This document shows positions 1-7,159 of a stretch of 64,000 bases of DNA, piece after piece; the first letter of the stretch is position 1, and the number at the start of each line of letters is the position of its first letter. The position numbers and the translations under genes are program-made. Source of the DNA: Halegenticoccus tardaugens (GTDB taxonomy: Archaea; Halobacteriota; Halobacteria; Halobacteriales; Haloferacaceae). The notes under the pieces are model-generated. The model did not search any database, was not told where the DNA came from, and saw only the letters and a program-made list of their open reading frames with translations. The stretch is taken from the NCBI RefSeq assembly GCF_004116405.1, contig NZ_SDIC01000004.1:540079-604078 (forward strand), read 5' to 3'.

Positions 1-538
1 ACGCGTAGCCGATCCCGAGGAGGTACAGCGACGCGCCGACGGTCCCGATGATGAGGTACTTCAGCGCGCCGACCGCGGCGCGACCGGATCGGCCGGTGGC
101 CACGAGCGCGTACGCCGCGAGCCCGGTGATCTCGAGGAAGACGTACAGGTTGAACACGTCGCCGGTGACGCTCATCCCGGAGAGCCCGGCGACGAGCAGG
201 AGGTACTGGGCGCAGAAGGTCGGCGAGCGCGGGCCGGCGCGCCGGGCGTACGCGAGCACGCCGAGCGAGACGACCGCGATCAGGAGCGCGACCGCCGCCG
301 ACAGGCCGTCGGCGACGAGTTCGATCCCGAAGGGCGGCCGGAACCCGCCGAGCGCGTACGTGACCGCGCGCCCCCCGCCGTACACCTGCGCCGCGACGGA
401 ACCCGCCATGCCGACCTGCACCAGCGAGGCGAGCACCGCGAGCGGCCAGCCGAGGCGGTCGAACCGGTAGCCGAGCGCAAGCACGAGCACCGCGGCCAGG
501 ATCGGGACGGCGACGAGCAGCGCGAGCAGTTCACTCAT
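1..538 (-). CDS. mnhD: Mrp-type Na+/H+ antiporter subunit D, 5'-partial in window (runs off left edge)
   Basis: Membrane antiporter subunit related to complex I subunits NuoL/M/N; it forms a proton-conducting part of the Mrp complex. The reverse strand reads from ATG at 538 (MSELLALLVAVP) and stays open to the window edge, about 179 codons. Near the edge it reads LKYLIIGTVGASLYLLGIGY, the conserved segment of this family just before the middle of the protein. The start overlaps the end of mnhC by 8 bases, so the two are translationally coupled. The C-terminal two thirds lie outside the window. Family assignment is firm; which MnhD paralogue it is cannot be told. Confidence 0.9.
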   Translation of the reverse strand, partial: MSELLALLVAVPILAAVLVLALGYRFDRLGWPLAVLASLVQVGMAGSVAAQVYGGGRAVTYALGGFRPPFGIELVADGLSAAVALLIAVVSLGVLAYARRAGPRSPTFCAQYLLLVAGLSGMSVTGDVFNLYVFLEITGLAAYALVATGRSGRAAVGALKYLIIGTVGASLYLLGIGYA

Positions 539-887
539 TCGCCCGCACCTCCCGGAGCACGTCCTCGTCGAGCGTCCCGTACTCGCTGTGGATCCGGACG
601 ATCAGCGCGAGCGCGACCGCGGTGAGGCTCACCCCGACGACGATCGCGGTGAGGATGAGCACGTGCGGCAGCGGGCTGACGTACGGCCCCTCGCCCGTGG
701 CGATCGGCGACGCGCCGCCCTCCAGGTACGCGGAGGTGATGAAAAAGAGGAAGATCCCGCTCTGGAAGACGTTCAGGCCGACGACCTTCTTCACGAGGTT
801 CGTGCTCTCCGTGATCATGTACAGCCCGATCCCCAACAGCAACACGACCGCGACGTAGTTGTAGTGCGTGAACAGCAGATCGATCAT
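531..887 (-). CDS. mnhC: Mrp-type Na+/H+ antiporter subunit C
   Basis: Small membrane subunit homologous to NuoK. The 118-residue protein begins MIDLLFTHYNYVAVVLLLGIG and has three hydrophobic segments, with the family motif GLNVFQSGIFLFF and the loop PLPHVLILTAIVVG before the last helix. Length matches the family (about 110-120). The ATG at 887 overlaps the mnhB stop, and the C terminus overlaps mnhD, so it sits in a tightly packed operon. Confidence 0.93.
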   Translation of the reverse strand: MIDLLFTHYNYVAVVLLLGIGLYMITESTNLVKKVVGLNVFQSGIFLFFITSAYLEGGASPIATGEGPYVSPLPHVLILTAIVVGVSLTAVALALIVRIHSEYGTLDEDVLREVRANE

Positions 888-1444
888 GACTCCTCCTCCG
901 CGGTGTCCTCCAGCTGTTCGCCCGTCTCGAACCCGGCCGCGATGACGAAGAACAGCCCCGTGATGACGCCCGCGACGATGGCACCGATGCCGAGTTCCAC
1001 GAGTTCGATGCCGTACTTGCTCGCGTGGTAGATCGGGTAGACGTCGTACTGGAGGAAACTCCCGCCCAGCGCGAGCGATCCGAGGCCGATCAGGACGAAG
1101 GTGGCGACGCCGACCGCCACGAGTCCGAGCACGATCTCGGGGTCGAGCCAGTCGCGGACCGGCTCGATCCCGAACGCGAACGCGAGCATCAGGAGGACGG
1201 TCGCCGCGATCGCGCCGCCCTGAAAGCCGCCGCCCGCGGAGTCCGCGCCGTGGAACATCACGAACAGCCCGAGCGTCAGGATGAAGGGCGTGACGACGCG
1301 GACCGTCGTCATGATGATCGTGCTCTCGACGTACGGGCCGCGTCCGCGGTCCCACGGCTCGGGTTCCTCGTCTCCTTCCGCCTCCGGTTCCCGGTTCGAC
1401 TCCGATGCGGGCTCGCGTCCGCCGTTCCGCGGCTCGTCGCTCAT
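884..1444 (-). CDS. mnhB: Mrp-type Na+/H+ antiporter subunit B
   Basis: Membrane subunit of the Mrp complex (MnhB family). The protein has 186 residues. The first 40 or so are acidic and polar (rich in Glu, Asn and Arg) and look disordered. The MnhB domain follows: TVRVVTPFILTLGLFVMFHG, then GGGFQGGAIAA, the conserved glycine-rich loop of this family, and four hydrophobic segments in total. The ATG at 1444 overlaps the stop of the upstream DUF4040 gene in an ATGA arrangement. The acidic extension is unusual for bacterial MnhB but reasonable for a haloarchaeon. Confidence 0.92.
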   Translation of the reverse strand: MSDEPRNGGREPASESNREPEAEGDEEPEPWDRGRGPYVESTIIMTTVRVVTPFILTLGLFVMFHGADSAGGGFQGGAIAATVLLMLAFAFGIEPVRDWLDPEIVLGLVAVGVATFVLIGLGSLALGGSFLQYDVYPIYHASKYGIELVELGIGAIVAGVITGLFFVIAAGFETGEQLEDTAEEES

Positions 1445-1980
1445 ACGAACGCCTCCCGTTTCAGCACGAGCAGCGCGGCGATGCCCGCCGAGAACACGAC
1501 GACGGCCTCGCCGAGGGTGTCGAACCCGCGGTACGCGGCGAGCACCGCGGTCACGACGTTCTTCACCTCGGTCTGCTCGTAGGCGTTTTCGAGGTAGTAC
1601 TGGGTCACGGGCGAGTCGACGACCGCACCGTCGGGGCTTCCGACGGCCGGAAGCGCCGGGATCGTCATCGCGAGCACGCCGACGAAGGTGAGGACGACGA
1701 CGGCCGACCGGGGGCTCGGCAGTTCGAGCCGCCGCTCGTCGGACGGCCGGACCGTCTTCGCGATCGTGAGCAGGAACAGCACCGTCGTCACGCCCGCGCC
1801 GACGGCGGCCTCGGTCAGCGCCACGTCGGGCGCTCTGAGGAGCACCCAGAGGACGGCGATCCCGAGGCTGTACGCCGCCGAGGCGATGACGACGCCGAGC
1901 ACGTCGCGGAGCACCGCGGCCGTGAGCGCGCAACCGATCACGAACGTCAGGATGCCGGCTTCGAGGAGCGTGAGCGTCAC
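1441..1980 (-). CDS. MnhA C-terminal / MbhD-MbhE-like subunit (DUF4040) of the Mrp complex
   Basis: A 179-residue membrane protein matching the C-terminal part of bacterial MrpA, which in archaeal complexes is a separate polypeptide (MbhD/MbhE in membrane-bound hydrogenases). The first half carries the DUF4040 signature RAPDVALTEAAVGAGVTTVLFLLTI. The second half contains RGFDTLGEAVVVFSAGIAALLVLKR, the MbhE-like motif with the conserved GFDTLGE. There is no large NuoL-like antiporter domain, so proton translocation must come from the MnhD subunit(s). It overlaps both neighbours by 4 bases. Confidence 0.88.
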   Translation of the reverse strand: MTLTLLEAGILTFVIGCALTAAVLRDVLGVVIASAAYSLGIAVLWVLLRAPDVALTEAAVGAGVTTVLFLLTIAKTVRPSDERRLELPSPRSAVVVLTFVGVLAMTIPALPAVGSPDGAVVDSPVTQYYLENAYEQTEVKNVVTAVLAAYRGFDTLGEAVVVFSAGIAALLVLKREAFV

Positions 1981-2303
1981 GACTCCGACTCACCTCCCGC
2001 GTCGTCGGCCGTCCAGGGCTCGATCCCCTGATCGTACGCGGCGCGGGCGATCGCGTGCGCCGCGGTGGGGTTCGTCACGAACATGAAGAGGAGCAGGAAC
2101 ACGGTCTTGAGCGTCGATACGTCCCCCCCGAAGGCGACGGCGACCGCGCCGAGCGACAGCACCGCGCCGAGCGTGTCGCTCTTCGAGGCGGCGTGCGTCC
2201 GGGTGTACAGATCCGGGAGCCGAAGCACGCCCACGGCCGCGACGATCGCGAAGAACGTCCCGCCGGCCACGAGGGCCACGACGGCGATCTCGGCGGGCGT
2301 CAT
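1977..2303 (-). CDS. mnhG: Mrp-type Na+/H+ antiporter subunit G
   Basis: Small MnhG/PhaG family membrane subunit, 108 residues. It shows the family core GTFFAIVAAVGVLRLPDLYTRTHAASKSDTLG split over the first two helices (GVLRLPDLYTR and HAASKSDTLG are diagnostic), followed by a helix ending in FVTNPTAAHAIARAAY, also conserved. The C-terminal 15 residues are acidic. The start ATG at 2303 overlaps the mnhF stop and the end overlaps the DUF4040 gene. Confidence 0.93.
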   Translation of the reverse strand: MTPAEIAVVALVAGGTFFAIVAAVGVLRLPDLYTRTHAASKSDTLGAVLSLGAVAVAFGGDVSTLKTVFLLLFMFVTNPTAAHAIARAAYDQGIEPWTADDAGGESES

Positions 2304-2587
2304 ATGACGCCACCCCGCTCGACGGTGAACTTCGAGATGGCGATGCTCATGAGGAAGTTCAACAGCGCGTAGACGAGCGCGATGTCGAGGTAGCCCGGCT
2401 CGCCGAAGGCGGCGGCGACGAACGCGAGGACGACGACGGTGTTCGACCCGATGACGTTCACCGCGATGACGCGGTCCTGCATCGTCGGGCCGGCGAAGAC
2501 GCGGTAGAGGACGACGACCGCGAGGAGCGCGAACGCGCCCGCCGCGCCGAGGAACACGCCCGTGACGAGCGGCGACGCGACGCTCAC
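2300..2587 (-). CDS. mnhF: Mrp-type Na+/H+ antiporter subunit F
   Basis: MnhF/PhaF family membrane subunit, 95 residues. I chose the GTG at 2587 because it overlaps the TGA of mnhE (GTGA), as at the other junctions, and gives the normal family length. Three hydrophobic segments are visible, with the family motifs RVFAGPTMQDRVIAVNVIGS and YLDIALVYALLNFL. In other members this subunit is essential for antiport, possibly at a cation or bile-salt site. Confidence 0.92.
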   Translation of the reverse strand: MSVASPLVTGVFLGAAGAFALLAVVVLYRVFAGPTMQDRVIAVNVIGSNTVVVLAFVAAAFGEPGYLDIALVYALLNFLMSIAISKFTVERGGVI

Positions 2588-3639
2588 GACTCGTCGACCT
2601 CCCGATTCGCCGCCCGCTCGCGGGGGCTCGGGATCCGCGCCGCCCGCCGCCCGTAAAAAACGAAGCGCACGGCGCGTTCGAGCGCCCCCTCGAACAGGTC
2701 TTCCCTCGAGGACTGCGTGAGCGCGTGGATGTAGAACTCGCGCTGGCTCACGTCGACCGTCAGCGTCCCGGGCGTGAGCGTGATGCTGTTCGCGAGCGTC
2801 GTCGCGGGCATGTCGCCCCAGACGGCCGCCTCGAACCGCTCGATCGACGGATCGATCGGCAGCCGCGGGTGGAGCACGACGTACGCGATGGCGACGTTGG
2901 CCTTCGCGATCTCCCACAGGAGGTACGGAACGTACAGCGCGAACCGCGCTGCCTGCCGCGGAATCTCTCGCAGGTTCGGCGGCCCCTTCAGCGCGATCTT
3001 CGAGAGGACGATCGCGACGATTCCGGCGGTTATCGCGCCCGTGACGAGTTCGAAGGGCTCGGTGTTGAACCCGCCGAGGGCCAGATAGAACAGATACGAG
3101 GCCCCGAACACGATGAGGAGCTGCGAGAGGCTCTCGCGGCCGACGAGTCTCGTCCGCCTGGCCGGCCGCTCGACGGGGGCCTCCTCGACGGCGAGCCCCG
3201 ACTGCGACAGTTCGAACTCGAGCGGCCGGAGCATCGGCGCGTTACCGCCGGGCTGGTACTCGGGGTCGATGACGATGCGGTCGAGGTCGTGGACGCGCGC
3301 GTAGTTGACGAGCACGCGCGCGAAGTCGCCGGGGCTGAAGAGGTACTCGTCCGCGCCGACGACGGCGGTTTCGATCTCGACCGCCGTTTCGTCCGCTTCG
3401 AGGTCGTCAGCCGCCCAGACTTCGACCCGTTCGAGGAGTTCCTCGGCCCGTTCGAACTTCGCCGCGCGGGTGGATTCGAACGCGCGCCACACCGCGGGGT
3501 ACACGAAGTGAACCGTGGCGCGACCGTCGCGCTCCGCCGCGTCGTCATGCGCCACCCTGACGGCGTAGGCGACGGCGTTGCGGAGCGTCGGAGACTCGCC
3601 GACCGGGACCAGGATTCTGGTGTGATCCTCAGCCGCCAC
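2584..3639 (-). CDS. mnhE: Universal stress protein domain fused to Mrp antiporter subunit E
   Basis: First gene of the Mrp operon, 351 residues, about twice the length of bacterial MnhE. Residues 1-165 look like a universal stress protein (UspA) fold: the start is TRILVPVGESPTLRNAVAYA, and later come VVGADEYLFSPGDFARVLVNYA and LDRIVIDPEY. Two hydrophobic segments follow (around 175-215). The MnhE domain then runs to about 330, with PNLREIPRQAARFALYVPYL, VAIAYVVLHP and SITLTPGTLTVDV, which are diagnostic. The start is GTG at 3639. The USP part may sense nucleotide or stress and tune the antiporter; that is inference. Confidence 0.9.
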   Translation of the reverse strand: MAAEDHTRILVPVGESPTLRNAVAYAVRVAHDDAAERDGRATVHFVYPAVWRAFESTRAAKFERAEELLERVEVWAADDLEADETAVEIETAVVGADEYLFSPGDFARVLVNYARVHDLDRIVIDPEYQPGGNAPMLRPLEFELSQSGLAVEEAPVERPARRTRLVGRESLSQLLIVFGASYLFYLALGGFNTEPFELVTGAITAGIVAIVLSKIALKGPPNLREIPRQAARFALYVPYLLWEIAKANVAIAYVVLHPRLPIDPSIERFEAAVWGDMPATTLANSITLTPGTLTVDVSQREFYIHALTQSSREDLFEGALERAVRFVFYGRRAARIPSPRERAANREVDES

Positions 3640-3670
3640 GGAGGTCCCTCCCCGCCCAGCGCACCGTCGT

Positions 3671-3766
3671 GATCTCCGATCTATCGATAATTCGAGATCT
3701 CTGCGTCATGATGGCTGATCGTATGAGACGAGTAGCCGTCCACGCAAAACTATTTTTATATTCGAC
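3671..3766 (-). promoter_or_regulatory. Promoter region of the Mrp operon, with an imperfect dyad
   Basis: On the minus strand upstream of mnhE there are two AT-rich TATA-like blocks: AATATAAAAATAG (about 3755-3766) and AATTATCGAT (about 3683-3692). Around the second lies a dyad, GATCTC (3671-3676) and GAGATC (3694-3699), with ATCGAT near its centre. Either block could drive the operon; the inner one would give a leader of about 20-25 bases. Functional assignment is inferred from position and composition only. Confidence 0.4.
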
Positions 3767-3836
3767 GCACCGATCCGCGTCGCCCCGGCCGTCCACCGTT
3801 CCGGGAGGACCGGCCGCGCGCGAGGGCGGCGTCCCC

Positions 3837-4706
3837 TCAGTCGTCGACGACCGTCGACCCGCTCACGTCGAGATCGCCGGTCAGCTCCAGATAGTCGGGA
3901 GACATCTCGAAGCCTTCGCGCTCGAAGCGCTCTTTGACCGCCTGGAAGTACGCGGAGCGGACGGACAGGTACTTCCGCCGCGTGGGGTTTTCGATCCAAA
4001 AGCGCGACGTGAGTCCGATGCCGGCCGCGGTGACGTCGTCGACCATCACCTCCGGCTCCGGATCGGCGAGGATCCGGGGGTTCCACTTCGCCTCCTCGAT
4101 CAGCACGCGTCGCATCCCGTCGATGTCGCCGCCGTACTCGACGCTGAACGCGTAGTCGATCCGGAGGCGGTCCTTGATGGCGTGGTTCGTGACGACGGCG
4201 TTCGCGAGCACCGAGTTCGGGACCGTGATGAGTTCGTTCCTGAACGTCCGCACGCGGGTCGCCCGGAAACTGATGTCCTCGATGATGCCCTCGTTGTCCT
4301 CCCACTCGATCCAGTCGCCGAGGTTGAACTTCGGGTCAGTGACGATGAAGACGCCGCCGACGAGGTTGCCGATGACGTTCCGCGACGCGAACCCGACGGC
4401 GAGCGTCAGCGCGGCCGCGAGGCCTCCCGTCACGGACAACAGCGTCTCCAGCCGGGCGAAAAAGAGGCCGGCGAAGAAGGCGACGACGACGACGGCCGCG
4501 CGGACGGCCTTCATCGACGGTCGCCTGACCGTGGGCGTGATACGCTCGCTCTGCAGCACGCGGTCGCCGATCGGGACCGCGACGAGCCGACCGATCCCGT
4601 AGGTCACCGCGAACGTCACGGCGAAGACGCCGAGCTGGAGCAGGAACGCGCCGTAGTCGAACCGCCCTACCGTGCCGTCCAGTAGCTGACCGGGAGAGAC
4701 GAACAT
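3837..4706 (-). CDS. MscS-type small mechanosensitive channel
   Basis: Tension-gated channel protein that releases ions on osmotic downshift. The protein has 289 residues and three N-terminal hydrophobic segments. The third (LSVTGGLAAALTLAVGFASRNVIGNLVGGV) is the glycine/alanine-rich pore helix of MscS. The beta domain follows with FNLGDWIEWEDNEGIIEDISFRATRVRT and ITVPNSVLANAVVTN, both hallmark motifs. The C-terminal mixed domain is complete. It starts at ATG 4706. The fit with the neighbouring antiporter operon is thematic (osmotic and ion balance); it has its own 120-base upstream gap. Confidence 0.93.
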   Translation of the reverse strand: MFVSPGQLLDGTVGRFDYGAFLLQLGVFAVTFAVTYGIGRLVAVPIGDRVLQSERITPTVRRPSMKAVRAAVVVVAFFAGLFFARLETLLSVTGGLAAALTLAVGFASRNVIGNLVGGVFIVTDPKFNLGDWIEWEDNEGIIEDISFRATRVRTFRNELITVPNSVLANAVVTNHAIKDRLRIDYAFSVEYGGDIDGMRRVLIEEAKWNPRILADPEPEVMVDDVTAAGIGLTSRFWIENPTRRKYLSVRSAYFQAVKERFEREGFEMSPDYLELTGDLDVSGSTVVDD

Positions 4707-4827
4707 CAGACGGACGCGTCGAATTCGGCGGCGAGGCGGTCTCTGTGCTGTGCGGCGACGGCACTCTCCGTCATGCGTCCGGGTACGACCGTCACGGTGG
4801 TAGGCGTACCGGCCGTCGCCTCCCGGC

Positions 4828-5982
4828 TCACCCCAGTTCGCGGGACAGCTCCGCGGCGACTCGGTCGCCCAGCGCGTCCTTGTCCCCGCCGAACTCGTCG
4901 ACGGCGTCCGCGCGGACGACGAGCGCCCGCGTCTCCGCTTTGCCCATCACCGACGCGTCGTTGGCGACGACGAACGCGAGGCCGGCGCGGTCCATGATCC
5001 GGCGCGCCTCCGAGACCATCGCGTCGTCGTCCCCCGACGTTTCGGCCTTGAAGCCGACGACGACGAGGTCGGGGTACGCCCCGCGCATCTCGTCTATGAG
5101 CTTCGGCGTCGGTTCGAGATCGAGCGTCAGCGGCTCGCCGGAGCGGATCTTCTCCGCGGCGGGGTCGACGGTGAAATCGGAGACGGCCGCGGCGGAGACG
5201 AGCGCGTCGGCACCCTCGCACGCCTCCTCGCAGGCCGCGAGCATCCCCGCGGCGCTCTCCACGCGCATCGTCTCGGCGTAGTGGACGTCGGGGCCGTCGT
5301 GGACGAGCGTCACGTCCGCCCCTCGTACGTGACACGCGCGCGCGACAGCGCGACCGGTCATTCCCGAGGCGCGGTTCGTCAACACCCGCACGGGGTCGAT
5401 CCGTTCGCTCGTCGCGCCGGCGGTGACAACGACCCGTTTTCCCGCGAGCGTCCGCTCGGCCGTCGCCCGGGCGACGGCCGTCACGATGGCCTCCTCCGTC
5501 GCGATCTTGGCCTTCCCCTCCTCGATCCGCGGCGGGACGAACGCGACGCCCCACGATTCGACGCGCTCGATCGCGTCGAGCACGCCCGGGTGGTCGTACA
5601 TCGGTTCGTGCATCGCCGGCGCGACGACCACGGGGACGTCGGCCCCGAGGGCGGTCGTCGCGCAGGTCGTCACGGGCGTGTCGTCGACGGCGGCGGCGAT
5701 CTTCCCCACCGTGTTCGCGGTCGCCGGAGCCACGAGCAGCACGTCGGCCCAGCCGTCGCGGCCGCAGAGTTCGACGTGCTCCACCCGCCCGGTGAGCTCC
5801 GTGACGACGGGGGTTCCGGTCGCGAACTCGACGGCCCACGGGTGGACGATGCCGCGCGCGCCGTCGGTCATCACGCCGCGAACCGCCGCGCCGCGCCGTC
5901 GGAGCTCGTGAGCCAGCTCGACGACCTTCACCGCGGCGATGCTCCCCGAGACGCCGAGCGCGACGTTCACACCTTCGAGCAT
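4828..5982 (-). CDS. coaBC: CoaBC: phosphopantothenoylcysteine decarboxylase / phosphopantothenate-cysteine ligase
   Basis: Bifunctional flavoprotein of coenzyme A synthesis: it joins cysteine to 4'-phosphopantothenate and decarboxylates the product. 384 residues from ATG 5982. The N-terminal flavoprotein domain has VALGVSGSIAAVKVVELA, VLLVAPATANTVGKIA and PAMHEPMYDHP (archaeal form of the bacterial PxMNxxMW substrate-recognition motif). The C-terminal ligase domain (about 190-384) has VVTAGATSERIDPVRVLTN, SAAAVSDFTV and the EKIRSG motif. The start is supported by a TATA element (TTTTTAA, near 6012 on the minus strand) 28-30 bases upstream, which excludes a longer 424-residue reading. Confidence 0.94.
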   Translation of the reverse strand: MLEGVNVALGVSGSIAAVKVVELAHELRRRGAAVRGVMTDGARGIVHPWAVEFATGTPVVTELTGRVEHVELCGRDGWADVLLVAPATANTVGKIAAAVDDTPVTTCATTALGADVPVVVAPAMHEPMYDHPGVLDAIERVESWGVAFVPPRIEEGKAKIATEEAIVTAVARATAERTLAGKRVVVTAGATSERIDPVRVLTNRASGMTGRAVARACHVRGADVTLVHDGPDVHYAETMRVESAAGMLAACEEACEGADALVSAAAVSDFTVDPAAEKIRSGEPLTLDLEPTPKLIDEMRGAYPDLVVVGFKAETSGDDDAMVSEARRIMDRAGLAFVVANDASVMGKAETRALVVRADAVDEFGGDKDALGDRVAAELSRELG

Positions 5983-6006
5983 TGGTTCGAGGTGGGCGCG
6001 GCATCG

Positions 6007-6017
6007 GTTAAAAACTC
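6007..6017 (-). promoter_or_regulatory. TATA-like promoter element of coaBC (leaderless)
   Basis: The minus strand reads GAGTTTTTAACC here, centred about 29 bases before the ATG at 5982. That spacing predicts transcription starting at or next to the start codon, as is usual in haloarchaea. Evidence is composition and spacing only. Confidence 0.5.
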
Positions 6018-6144
6018 GCGCCTCGCGCACCCCGCGCGCATCGCTTAACCGTTGTGCCGCTCGACCGCGGTGTCGCTCGACCGTAGTGTCGCTCAGCCGC
6101 AATTGCGACCGACGAGCCGCGGCCGCGCGGCGGACGGGCGAGGG

Positions 6145-6624
6145 CTACCGCTCGGGACGCACGGTCAGCGCCGGAAAATAGGTCCCGTAGAAGCCGGCGT
6201 CGAAACTGATCAGCGCGTCGGCGTCGGCGGTCGCGTGGCCGCCGATGACGAAGTCCGCGGCGACGTGTTGACGCGGCGCGAGATCTTCGCCGCACTCCTC
6301 ACAGCCGACGGTCCGTTCCGCACCGCAGGACGGACACTGGAGCCCGTCCGGTCGCCGATCGGTGTACCGCCGGAACGCCTGCCCAGCCCGAAACGACGCC
6401 TCTCGCGACGGCGCTACCACCCGGATGCTGAGATCTTCGAGAAATCGGTCCAGCTGGGACGTCGCGTCGAAGTGACCGTCCGCCGCGAGTTCGGCGTACG
6501 CGATCGACGTGACGACGAGTCGCCCCCGCCGGTAGGCGCGCCGAAGTTCCGCTTCGCTCGCGTCGGCGTGGGCGTCGTCGTACAGCAGCGCGAGGAGAGC
6601 GTTCGTGTCGACCGCGGTGGTCAC
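6145..6624 (-). CDS. PIN-domain ribonuclease (VapC-like toxin) with an inserted zinc ribbon
   Basis: Probable metal-dependent RNase toxin of a type II toxin-antitoxin pair. 159 residues from GTG 6624, which overlaps the antitoxin stop (GTGA). PIN acidic residues are visible: Asp6 (AVDTNALLAL), Glu45 (SIAYAEL), Asp124 (HVAADFVIGGHA) and Asp142 (ISFDAGFY). Between the second and third acidic residues, around residues 95-112, sits CPSC-x7-CEEC (Cys97, 100, 108, 111), a zinc ribbon that ordinary VapC proteins of about 130 residues lack. The insertion could bind RNA or stabilise the fold. PIN plus AbrB pairing supports toxin identity; activity is inferred. Confidence 0.82.
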   Translation of the reverse strand: MTTAVDTNALLALLYDDAHADASEAELRRAYRRGRLVVTSIAYAELAADGHFDATSQLDRFLEDLSIRVVAPSREASFRAGQAFRRYTDRRPDGLQCPSCGAERTVGCEECGEDLAPRQHVAADFVIGGHATADADALISFDAGFYGTYFPALTVRPER

Positions 6625-6911
6625 GTCTCCGCCTCGGAGTCGGAATCGACGTCGTTCGAGCCCTCGCCGACGCCGCGGGGGTACTCGCCACGAAGTCGGC
6701 GCATCCGCTCGGTCATCGTCTCGTCGCCCCCGGCGCTCCCGCGGTACTTCTCGAAGGGGTCCTCTCCCTCGGCCGTGATCAGCTCTTCCTTTCGCAGCTC
6801 GTACCCGGAGTCGGTTTGCTCGAAGACGACCTCGTCGCCGGGCTCGATTCCGAGCGTGTCGCGGATCCCTTTCGGGATCGTGACCTGACCCTTGGTGGTA
6901 ACGCGCGGCAT
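6621..6911 (-). CDS. AbrB/SpoVT-type antitoxin (VapB-like)
   Basis: DNA-binding antitoxin expected to neutralise the PIN protein and repress its own promoter. 96 residues. Residues 1-45 form a swapped-hairpin AbrB domain: MPRVTTKGQVTIPKGIRDTL, then GIEPGDEVVFEQTDSGYELRK. The C-terminal half is acidic (GSAGGDETMTERMRRLRGEYP and a Glu/Asp/Ser tail) and likely wraps the toxin. The ATG at 6911 is preceded by an 8-base inverted repeat. It overlaps the toxin gene by 4 bases, typical of toxin-antitoxin operons. Confidence 0.88.
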   Translation of the reverse strand: MPRVTTKGQVTIPKGIRDTLGIEPGDEVVFEQTDSGYELRKEELITAEGEDPFEKYRGSAGGDETMTERMRRLRGEYPRGVGEGSNDVDSDSEAET

Positions 6912-6929
6912 AGCGCGTACAACTACGAG

Positions 6930-6966
6930 GTAATACCTGATAGGTATTACTCTCGTCGGTATAACC
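6930..6966 (-). promoter_or_regulatory. Inverted-repeat operator and promoter of the AbrB/PIN pair
   Basis: A perfect dyad, GTAATACC-tgata-GGTATTAC, covers 6930-6950, 19 bases before the antitoxin start. A further TATA-like GGTTATACC (minus strand, 6958-6966) lies just outside and repeats the core of the arm. The position between TATA element and start codon is where an autorepressing AbrB dimer would block transcription. Role is inferred. Confidence 0.6.
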
Positions 6967-6976
6967 AGGGCGCAGA

Positions 6977-7044
6977 GTCGTCCCGGAGGACGACGCTCGC
7001 GCTGACGGGCGAGCCCGCTCGCCAGCGAGCGGTAGCGACGCTAC
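6977..7044. repeat. Cluster of three short inverted repeats in the vapBC-dapA intergenic region
   Basis: Three adjacent dyads: GTCGTCC-cgga-GGACGAC (6977-6994), GGCGAGC-cc-GCTCGCC (7008-7023) and GTAGCG-a-CGCTAC (7032-7044). The right arm of the second can instead pair with GCGAGC at 7025-7030. The rest of the 418-base gene-free stretch 6912-7329 holds the vapBC operator, the dapA promoter and a short leader ORF. The cluster lies between two outward promoters, so it may be a two-way terminator or boundary; I see no T-run typical of archaeal termination. Confidence 0.45.
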
Positions 7045-7128
7045 GGGCGCGTCGACCGGTAACCGCCGCGTCGCGCTCGAACTGTGCCACACGAGAACAC
7101 GTCAGGCAGTTCTGGCGAGCGGCGCAAG

Positions 7129-7136
7129 GTATAAGG
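7129..7136 (+). promoter_or_regulatory. Predicted TATA box of the lysine operon
   Basis: GTATAAGG here is the best TATA match upstream of dapA; nothing similar lies 25-30 bases before the dapA ATG at 7330. The usual spacing places the transcript start near 7158-7160, giving a leader of about 170 bases, long for this type of organism. Confidence 0.5.
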
Positions 7137-7159
7137 GAGAGAGACGCGCTTTCCAACGT

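Noticed and set aside
1025..2400. Long plus-strand frames opposite the mnh genes, rich in Arg, Asp and His
   Set aside because: These are antisense shadows caused by high GC; composition is unlike haloarchaeal proteins and they lie fully over confident minus-strand genes.
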